This document shows, piece after piece, positions 56,621-64,000 of a stretch of DNA of 64,000 nucleotides (the first letter of the stretch is position 1; every line of letters starts with the position of its first letter). Position numbers and translations under genes: made by a program. The stretch is from Thereva unica (taxonomy: Eukaryota; Arthropoda; Insecta; Diptera; Therevidae). Below the pieces are notes generated by a model. The model did no database searches and was not told where the DNA came from. It was given only the letters and a program-made list of their open reading frames with translations. Location of the stretch: positions 95,902,070-95,966,069 of the forward strand of contig OX465282.1 in the NCBI GenBank assembly GCA_949987705.1, in the 5' to 3' direction.

Positions 56621-57290
56621 GCCTTGCTGCAGTGATGCCTGCTTAAGCAAGACGATTCTCATCAGCTGGCCGATATTGCTGCAGCGCCTGACATAAAATT
56701 GCATGGGTTCTTTTCGTCCCGGCTTTCACACATAGCCCGAAAATCTCAGTAACTAGTGCATGCAAGGTGCATGTGTTTGTTGTGCATACTTGTGTGTGCT
56801 ATTTCGAATGCGGCAATACAGAAAAAGTTAAAAGTAGCCCGACCTTTGCGTGGCATGCATTCCATTCATGGAATATTCCGTCAGGTCGCATTTGAATACA
56901 CACACTTCTATATTATTTATCAACGAATTGAACGATAATTATTAATTGAATCCGCATCGGCATAGACTATTCCAAATCCAAGTATTGTTTTACCAAGCAG
57001 TCCGCCAACCACATCCAATGAAGCTTTACCTACGCGAGCCGCTTTACTTACGCGAACGAGAGGCAGTCTACTTGAGTATGGTATTGGCACCCTTTATGGC
57101 CACCTAGCCAATTACCTGATTTCTTCGTCCCATACAATCTTTTCGGGAGCCAATTAATTTTAAAGGGAGCAAAAAGAAATGCAAAAAACAATCAACCTTT
57201 TTTCAAATTCTTCTTTCTAGGCGTAGTTGAAAATAATTTATTTTAGCTGATTAAACCGAATTCGAAACATAAAGTTGAAAAAACATATTT
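56621..57290. other. Gene-free stretch
   Basis: Only short open frames without motifs; a GTGCATGCAAGGTGCATGTG-like repeat lies at 56756-56775. Confidence 0.4.
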
Positions 57291-57299
57291 TACAAACCT

Positions 57300-58195
57300 T
57301 TATATTTTCAGTCGATGTAGGGATAGTTTCAGCCCTTTACTATTATCCCTTATCATAAAATTTGCTTTGTTATAAATCAACCACTTTTGAATATTAATAT
57401 TGCAAAAAATTTATTTTATTGGATTGTTTTTGATTATAATTAAAATTATCGCGAAAACCCTTAAAAAAGGGTTTTTAAGCATATTTAAAGGTGACATGCA
57501 CATTTTAAGACTGTGGGACCCCGATTTTCGTAATTAGCGACCAAAAAACATATCGGGAACGATTTTCACAACAGTGTAATGTTTTGACATAAACGATTCG
57601 TCGATTTGTGCAAGTTAAAAAAATTTTAAGTTAAAAAGGGGAAAGGCCAGCACATCTCACCAAAGGGGAAGTTGGTGCCAATTTAAAATAACAGCACCTC
57701 ACACATTTAATTCACCACTCCCTTATGGTATTCTAAGCACCCAAACCACTGGACATACGGTTTTAACAGCTTCGGTTTTATCAATTGAAGCGTGCAAAAA
57801 GTTTTAACCCCTTAAGGGTTGAAAATACTTTCTTTTTGCCTGACAGTACGCCCACAATCGAATTTGAAGCATAAACTTGGGAAAATTTTTTTTTTACAAT
57901 TTTTACCATTTTTCGCCAATTTAGGGGTACTTTCAACCCTTTAGGAGTACCCCTTACCATTAAGTTCGCCTTAATTTAGTATAAATCAACCCCCTTCGCC
58001 AATAAATATTAAAAAAAGTGCATTTCATCGCATTAGTTTTCATTATTACTGAAATAATCGCGAAAACCCCCTAAAAAGGGGTGTTTTTTGCATTTTTAGG
58101 GGTGACGCCCTAATTTTAGGACCGCGGGACCTCGATTTTCGTGATCAGCGACCTCAAAAACCTTTAGGGTTCGAATTTCTTAACGGTGTTATTTT
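57300..58195. repeat. Diverged direct repeat, about 290 bp, period about 595 bp
   Basis: Blocks at about 57300-57590 and 57895-58190 share TTTCA.CCCTTTA, AT.ATCGCGAAAACCC, GGTGAC and GGGACC.CGATTTTCGT in the same order. The first is more eroded. Probably two copies of one AT-rich element, or a local duplication. Confidence 0.65.
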
Positions 58196-59380
58196 GGAAC
58201 ACCCCCCCCCCCCGCGTTTTGAATGGACTATGCGCCGAAAATCCTTGTCGTATATGCCGCTTCCAACATGTCAGTCAACTCCAAAGTGTCCGCGGCATAA
58301 GCTTGGCCAGTGACCAAACCACAAGAAAAATCTCAAATAATTCACCTCTACATAAATTTGTATTCATATAATGAGATAAAGCAAAGTCTGTGCGACAACG
58401 TAGCTAACATCCCAGAAAATCTATGCAGTAAGGCAAAGTGTATTTTAACTGTTGCACACACAGCCCCGAGTTTCTTCGTCTCTTGTACCCCGTCCACCCC
58501 ATTTACCGTCGTTATACGAAAGTTCTGACGATTTTTCAATGTAGAGCGTTACGCGTTATACGAATGAAATTGATTCACTCTAATGTAAATTTCCCTAAAG
58601 AAGTTTTACTTCAAAAAGAACCTCATACGATGCGATGCACAAAAATAATTGGCCAATCAATTTTCAAATTTGAGTCAATTTTTGGGACTTGTATAAGATA
58701 TGTATTCTGACTTAAAATTTTAACCAGTTATTGTTCACAAAGTATAATTTCTGAAAAATCCATGAAAGTTCACTGAAAAATCCAAAGTTATAACAAAGAA
58801 AATAAAATTTAGCAGTCTGTTAAGGTTTTTTTTTGAGGTTATGTGTGCGGATAAATATTGTAACCGCTGATAGCCAATATCATAACGAACAGCCTTTATT
58901 TTTTCGCTTTTTTCGGACCTACACATACCGAGATATACGAAGCTATATTTAGAAAGAACAACCAAAATGGTAAATTTTTCACAAAATGGCCGATAACTTA
59001 CGTAGCGGTGGTTGCAAAGGGTAGAAAATGTCCATTTCGGAAAGTTTTCGATGTTACTAACATGTTCCAAAATTTTTTTTTTAAAAATCGAATAATTAGT
59101 ATCATACATTCTATTATTTAAGCAGTTTTTTCATACTATTTTGTGTTCCGGGTCATTTGTTATTACCAGAAGACCAAACATTTTTCTTTACGAATGTTCT
59201 TTCGTTGTGGGATTTGAGACACTCACTAGAGATTCCCAATTGTTTTGGCGCTCGCCATACTATTGGCTTACAATATACTAGTACAATATACTATTAACTA
59301 CACAGTATGCATTTGTAACGTAACTGACCAGTAATGTCTAATCGACACATTAATTGACTTTATTAGTATTATGTACAGTT
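58196..59380. other. Gene-free stretch
   Basis: It starts after a run of 13 C at 58202-58214. No coding domain or element ends were recognised. The left end of the piggyBac element probably lies in its last part. Confidence 0.4.
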
Positions 59381-59514
59381 TTTACAAATGATTTTTTTAC
59401 AGAGCACTTTTCCGAAGGACAGATGTGACAACGCTTCTTTCATTTCGTAACAGGTTCAGTTGATTGACCAGCTGCTTGATCTGATCCTCCTACCACGTCT
59501 AATTGCTGCTAAGT

Positions 59515-59679
59515 GATAAATCGGCAGCTCTGTCTTATTTCGTCTCCGGAAATGAGGTGTTACCAACTCAATGGCGGTTTCTCTTAAAAAGTGATAAAGT
59601 GATAAATCGGCAGCTCTGTCTTATTTCGTCTCCGGAAATGAGGTGTTACCAACTCAATGGCGGTTTCTCTTAAAAAGGT
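59515..59679 (-). repeat. 86-bp tandem duplication inside the piggyBac gene
   Basis: Two copies start at 59515 and 59601 (GATAAATCGGCAGCTCTGTC...). They are identical over almost the whole length, so the duplication is much younger than the gene decay. Confidence 0.95.
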
Positions 59680-60479
59680 TTCTTTGCGTATTCTTTTTTT
59701 CTTCATTCCTATTAGGATATAAGTTTTTCCATATAATTAGTGATGCAATGCCAACAACATCTATAAATTTTTTTAAAAAAATACAGCAGGCCTTCGGTTT
59801 GTTTTACGTCGAACTGTATATTCATGAACCATCTGATCAAGCGTATCAACACCCTTCGTGGAGTTTTGTACAAATTTATTTCAGACTAGCAAAAACCCGC
59901 GTGCAACGCCTTTTAATAAAACAAAATTATGTGTGCATAGTCCGAGATAAGGAAAGGGTATAATGAAACAAAGAACAAATCTGCAAATCATGATTTTGGG
60001 GACATCAAAAGCTGTAGAGGTTAATCATCACCTATCGGAAAGCTTTTGTACTACGTGCGCAACAGATACCAAGCCAATTATATTCAGAATAGGTCTTGCG
60101 CGCGTCGATTTTGACATTCCTAGATAATTGGCATCCTGAACTTGCCCCATGGCGAACATGGCTTGAGACAACGATTGCCAACATTATAACACGACACTAC
60201 TGATTTGATCCTAAAAAGGGAAGTTGCTGCTACGTTTGTGGCATTACTGAATTGAGTCGACTTAGTTGAGTTGATATTTTCGAAATAGTCATAAATGTCG
60301 CTCATCAAAATTATCGCGTCTATTACGAACTTTCAAACAACATCCAGCAACTCACTGTCAAGATTCTCATTAATCTCAGAACATTTTCTATATCCTATGT
60401 TGAGGAGGATAGTACTGCATTCTGACTTTTCTGAATGTGCTCTCATCTTTTGCTTTAAATGACGTTTTTCAATCTGTCC

Positions 60480-60835
60480 CTAAATGAGTGATCAATATCA
60501 TCGGCCCACATATCTGCCCGGACAGCCGGCAACATTTGCCCAAAATCTATGCCAATATAACAGTTACTCCCCTAAATAATTGGTTTTTACATCTTAAATC
60601 TCGCGGTGTTCTGTTAATAGATACTATATTTGCCATGGTACATTCATCCCATTCCCATACAACCATCATGCAGTCTTGTAAAACTTTAGATTTGTTCCAC
60701 GCAGGTTTTTAGATTTGTTCCGCGCAGGATATTCCATATGATCTTCTTCGATCGGTATCTTAAACATAGAATGAGCTGTTTTTCCTAATGTGATAAAAGT
60801 TGCAGCCATCCCTGCTACTGTCTTGATCTCATATT
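60480..60835 (-). pseudogene. Helitron Pif1-type helicase remnant
   Basis: The minus strand reads KTVAGMAATFITLGKTAHSM then FKIPIEEDH near 60830-60750. It then reads VLQDCMMVVWEWDECTM (Walker B-like WDECTM near 60640), NRTPRDLR and GVTVILA..DFGQMLPAVR. These blocks occur in this order in Helitron helicases. A short tandem duplication (TTTAGATTTGTTCC) near 60690-60730 and several frameshifts inactivate it. The Rep nuclease domain is absent. Confidence 0.75.
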
Positions 60836-61079
60836 GGTCAAACAACCTACCTTTCGAAATGTAAAAAAACGTGAGACTTTACCTATATTCTTATTTTATT
60901 AACACTTGAACTTTTCGCTAGCTCTCCATATATTATATATATATATATACTTGCTGGAGCAGAAAAAAGTTTACGTTCAACATTATTTTTTACTTTTTAG
61001 TTAATTTTTAAATAAAAGCATATTTTTAAGTTTTTTAAACTATATTTTTCGTTTTCTACCTTTTGGTTTATTATATGTC

Positions 61080-61470
61080 TTCCGCTATTTTGTGGTGACC
61101 GATATTTAAAATGAGGTCATCCAGCTTTCTGTACTATACTCATCATACACTTTTATTTGGTATCCATATCGAGAGCGTTGTAGAAAAAGGTAGTCCGCCA
61201 TTTTGTGTTGGCTGCCATTTTGAATTTGGAATTACGCCACCCAGCTAATAGTATTCTACTTGTCATATCCTTTCATTTGATACCCATATTGAACGCGATG
61301 TAAATAAAAACGTAATCCGCAATTTTGTGTTGGCTGCCATTTTGTTCTGGCCGCCATTTGGAATTTGGAATGATACCAAATAGAAAGTTATATTATACTT
61401 ATCAATTCCTTTCATTTGATACCCATGTCGGCGGTCGGCAAGCACAATTGCGAAATTCGCTGCCATCTTG
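61080..61470 (-). repeat. Minisatellite of the Helitron family
   Basis: About three units contain CTTTCATTTGATACCCAT, GCCATTTTG(A/T) and TTGGAAT.A..CCA. They are in the same orientation as at 44-45 kb, opposite to 16 and 36-40 kb. Confidence 0.8.
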
Positions 61471-62090
61471 AAACGGCCATCTTGATGTTTTTACAAAATG
61501 GTCAGATGGCATTGTCCCGTGAACTGTATGTGTGTGCAAAATTTGAAGCTGATCGGTTATATGGAAGTGGGTCAGAATCAATTTTCAAGAAACATACATA
61601 CTTCCATACATACATACAGGTAGAGCTAATATATAGTGTATAAAAATAGCCTAAAGCATGCCCGCCCCAATACTGAATCTTCCAGTGAAAGTCCCATCCC
61701 AATCGGCTTAGCCGTTTCAGAGATTAGCCCAGACAAACAGACAGACAGACATACAGACAGACAATGATGTGTGATTTCTTTTTAAAACCATGTAAATAAA
61801 CATATGAAATTGAAAAAACACAATTATTTTGAAATCACAGATAGACACTCCAATTATATTTATATAGATTTGGCCTTATTGTTTGGATCTACTTCTTTAC
61901 TATAATGCATTGTAGACAACAAAATAACAGCATGTTTTTTTCTCATAGTTCCAACTTCTGTAAAGCCATTTTGAGCTAAGGATTTTGAAACATCAAGGCT
62001 CGTAAAATAATTGTCAAAGTAACATTTCTGTTACTTCGTAAATATGGTTCCCACAACTGGTTGACTACATTGTACGCTATATTTATTATA

Positions 62091-62528
62091 AATAACAGCA
62101 CGAATCGATGGCTGGAGGAGGAACTTGCACCTCTTAAGTAATCCCAAGCACTGGGAAGCTTGTTTGGTGATTTGAAGCATGTGGTCATTCTTTGGCTAAT
62201 GTCACGCCAAATCTGTATGTGTAGGGATGGGTCGGCTATTAGTTAAACTTCACCCACTGTCACGGATGGATAGGTTTTGAGCTGTTTCTTTTAAATAAAC
62301 CAGTACTAGGTTTTCTTGCGGTTGAATTCGACACGATTCTTACTTCCCCACTCTAAATTGAGTTTAATGTAGCTAGAGAGAGAGAGAGAGTAGACATTTG
62401 TTTACAGTCATCAAGATAGGGTCTGGCACATGTCTTCTTGTATCGAAGCTGTAAGAGTAACGCAGGGTATCGTCATCGGCAAAGCTGAGAAGTGAGTTGA
62501 AGGGGATTGAAAGTAGGTCATTTACAAT
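62091..62528 (-). pseudogene. Fragment of the 53.6-kb poly(A) non-LTR family
   Basis: It matches 54.14-54.59 kb in order (AGGAACTTGCACCTCTTAAG, GTGATTTG.AG.ATGTGG, CATCGGCAAA on the plus strand). It is truncated at both ends, frameshifted, and carries a GA microsatellite at 62373-62391. The copia element begins at its right edge. Confidence 0.75.
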
Positions 62529-62601
62529 TGTTGTAAATATCAAAATATGGTAGCACTGAAATAAATGTCAGTCTGTGCTGAACAACCAATGTGTTTTAAT
62601 A

Positions 62602-62615
62602 GGTTATGGGCCCAG
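62602..62615 (+). other. Primer binding site, initiator tRNA-Met fragment type
   Basis: GGTTATGGGCCCAG is the internal half-tRNA primer sequence known from insect copia elements. It is placed 54 bp before the gag ATG. Confidence 0.75.
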
Positions 62616-62668
62616 TCCCGAATTTTAATAAAAATTAAGCGGTATAATTTACATTGTGTTGCGCAAGA

Positions 62669-63409
62669 ATGGCTGCAAATTTATTAGTTAATGTCTCCAA
62701 GTTGCGTGGTCGGGAAAATTACGACGAATGGGCATTTGCCGCAGAAAATTATCTCATCTTAGAAGGATTGGAAGATAATATTAAGCAAGAGGTTTTAGCG
62801 GATTCTGAAGGCACCAACGCTTCAAACGATGCAAAGATGAAGGCAAAATTGATTATGACCATAGATCCGTCGTTATACGTCCACATTAAAGGATTGAGTT
62901 CGACTAAACTGTTATGGGATAAATTAAAAAATATGTTTGACGATTCTGGATTTACTCGCAGAATAAGTCTACTTCGAAACCTCATCTCTATAAGACTAGA
63001 AAACTGCGAATCTATGACAAGTTATGTTACTCAAATCATAGAAACATCGCAAAAACTCAGTGGAACTGGTTTCAACATTAATGATGAGTGGATAGGTTCA
63101 TTGCTTTTGGCCGGATTACCAGAAAAATATTCGCCAATGATAATGGCGATCGAACATTCGGGAATAAACATAACGGCAGATGCGATTAAAACAAAATTGT
63201 TGGATTTGGAGGTTAGCGGAGGAAGTGAGAGCGGGACAGAAACTGCGTTTGCTGCTAAACACATCCAACGAAAACATGGCAACTTTCATTCGTGGAACAA
63301 AAGTAACTTGTCACACAAAGAAAAAAAACCATTGAGTACGTCAAATGTCAAATCGACAAATGAAAAAATAATTACTTGTTACAATTGTAAAAAAAATTGG
63401 TCATTTTAA
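62669..63409 (+). pseudogene. copia Gag with frameshift in the zinc knuckle
   Basis: The ATG at 62669 opens about 245 residues with the UBN2-type Gag pattern (LRGRENYDEWAFAAENYL, LWDKLKNMFDDSG, LLLAGLPEKYSPM). At the end, CYNCKK should continue to IGHFKNKC. A run of eight A around 63385-63394 carries one extra base, so the CCHC knuckle is split and translation stops at 63409. Gag forms the particle, and the knuckle binds the element RNA. Confidence 0.85.
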
Positions 63410-64000
63410 GAATAAATGTCCGTATAAAGTGCAACCAAGTCAGAAAACTGTACAAATGAATGCATTTACAGCAGCGTTTTTAAATGGCGCCTTCCATAAA
63501 CGAGACTGGTACATTGACTCAGGGACAATTTTACACCTGACTTGTAACAAAGATTGGTTGATAAACGTGTCAGATAATCCATAGATTACGAATATTACGG
63601 TGGCGAATAACAAAGAACTTCAGGTTGAAAGTTGTGGCGAGGTACAAATTACGACTTTATTAAATGGAAAAAAGTGCGATGTGCTTGTAAAGAATGTATT
63701 GTATGTACCCGATTTGGCAACTAACCTATTGTCTGTTAGCCAAATAATTAACAGTGGAAACAGAATATCGTTTAAAACAAATGGATGCTGTGTATTTAAC
63801 CAGTGTAATGAGTTAGTTGCTACAGCGGCATTGGAGAATGGCATTTACAGGTTAAAATTGAGTGATAATACCAATTCTAGTCCAGTGCTAGAGGCAGCAG
63901 TTGATAGCAGAACTTGGCATAGGCGGATGGCGCATATCAACAACAAAGATCTCAATTTAATGAAAAATGGAGCTGTTGTAGGTATAAATTTTCCTAGTGA
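63390..64000 (+). pseudogene. copia Pol start: protease and pre-integrase domain
   Basis: After the frameshift the frame continues with the rest of the knuckle, then the aspartic protease motif WYIDSGT (about 63510), where many copia elements have DSGAS or DSGCT. VKNVLYVPDLATNLLSVSQI follows, then the GAG-pre-integrase motif TWHRRMAHINNKDL (about 63915). An in-frame TAG at 63582 breaks it. It continues past the window edge. Confidence 0.8.

Larger units (their letters stand above)
59886..61868 (-). mobile_element. Helitron with helicase remnant and minisatellite
   Basis: On the minus strand the 5' end is TCTATATAAATATAATTGG (61868), preceded by A. The 3' end is a GCGT/ACGC hairpin followed by GGGTTTTTGCTAG (59886) and T. 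The limits are confirmed independently because the same piggyBac gene lies on both sides. From 5' to 3' it holds a CTGTCTGTCTG run, CGGCTAAGCCGATTGG, the minisatellite (61470-61080), an AT-rich palindromic part and a decayed helicase. It links the minisatellite family to autonomous Helitrons. Confidence 0.82.
59383..62090 (-). pseudogene. piggyBac transposase gene, split by a Helitron
   Basis: Right of the Helitron (62090-61869) the minus strand reads VVNQLWEPYLRSNRNVT, then in another frame FDNYFTSLDVSKSLAQNG, EVGTMRKKHA and SKEVDPNNKA. Left of it (59885 down) it continues NSTKGVDTLDQMVHEYTVRR, KTNRRPAVFF and FLRETAIELV. A Cys-bearing end (LCKKIICKNC) stops near 59383. These are consecutive blocks of the DDE_Tnp_1_7 (piggyBac) family. 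Several frameshifts and an 86-bp internal duplication show long decay. Upstream (62091) an unrelated non-LTR fragment begins. Confidence 0.8.
62529..64000 (+). mobile_element. Ty1/copia LTR retrotransposon, left part, runs off the window
   Basis: A possible LTR start is TGTTGTAAATATC at 62529. Its end is unclear, and the space to the primer site (about 73 bp) is short for a whole LTR, so the LTR may be truncated. A copia-type primer binding site, a gag ORF, then protease and the GAG-pre-integrase region follow in order. The RT and integrase core lie beyond 64000. Confidence 0.85.

Overview
The window is eukaryotic, AT-rich and built almost entirely of transposable elements. Jockey-type, RTE and copia retrotransposons, a P-superfamily element, Helitrons, hAT, piggyBac and PIF/Harbinger remnants, a tRNA-headed SINE and a 62-bp GT-AG intron all point to an insect, possibly a fly. 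I did not identify the species. No bacterial features, rRNA genes or CRISPR arrays are visible.

Layout. 1-2.7 kb: C-terminal part of an unrecognised coiled-coil protein (open at the left edge), then non-coding DNA with a 39-bp hairpin-bearing tandem repeat. 2.7-3.7 kb: a 1,018-bp P-superfamily element with 32-bp inverted ends, an 8-bp target duplication and a THAP-domain remnant. 4.6-13.05 kb: an 8.5-kb minus-strand Jockey-type retrotransposon with a 12-bp target duplication. A 5'-truncated RTE-like element sits inside its ORF2 (13-bp duplication) and a Harbinger-like MITE inside its 3' UTR. 14.2-16.75 kb: a non-autonomous hAT inserted in Helitron sequence. 19.7-25.4 kb: truncated non-LTR copies and a hAT transposase remnant split by one of them.

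26.35-27.02 kb holds the only convincing host gene, a two-exon gene for a secreted Gly/Met/Tyr-rich protein of 136 residues, with a TATA box and a poly(A) signal. 27.1-30.5 kb: antisense non-LTR copies, one carrying a 664-bp near-perfect palindromic transposon. 32.4-40.2 kb: a Helitron-type minisatellite element invaded by a 3.1-kb hAT (itself carrying a second hAT and part of a third) and by a full-length 3.26-kb RTE retrotransposon with an uninterrupted 1,050-codon ORF and an 11-bp target duplication. That RTE is the best candidate for a live element.

42.4-45.8 kb: a complete non-autonomous Helitron containing a SINE and a small MITE, possibly inside a piggyBac-like element. 46.7-47.7 kb: an internally deleted PIF/Harbinger element that keeps the 5' ends of both its MADF gene and its transposase gene. 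49.1-50.6 kb: degraded non-LTR pieces, one with the start of an RNase H domain. 53.5-56.6 kb: a nearly complete poly(A)-tailed non-LTR element. 59.4-62.1 kb: a piggyBac transposase gene split by a Helitron that retains a Pif1-type helicase remnant. 62.5 kb to the right edge: a damaged copia element with a copia-type primer binding site.

Families recur. The Helitron minisatellite appears at about 16, 36, 40, 44-45 and 61 kb, one poly(A) non-LTR family at 20, 49, 53-56 and 62 kb, and one RTE family at 28-30 and 36-39 kb. The nesting therefore gives an order of insertion. All boundaries were read by eye. Family names rest on motifs, end sequences and target duplications, not on database searches.
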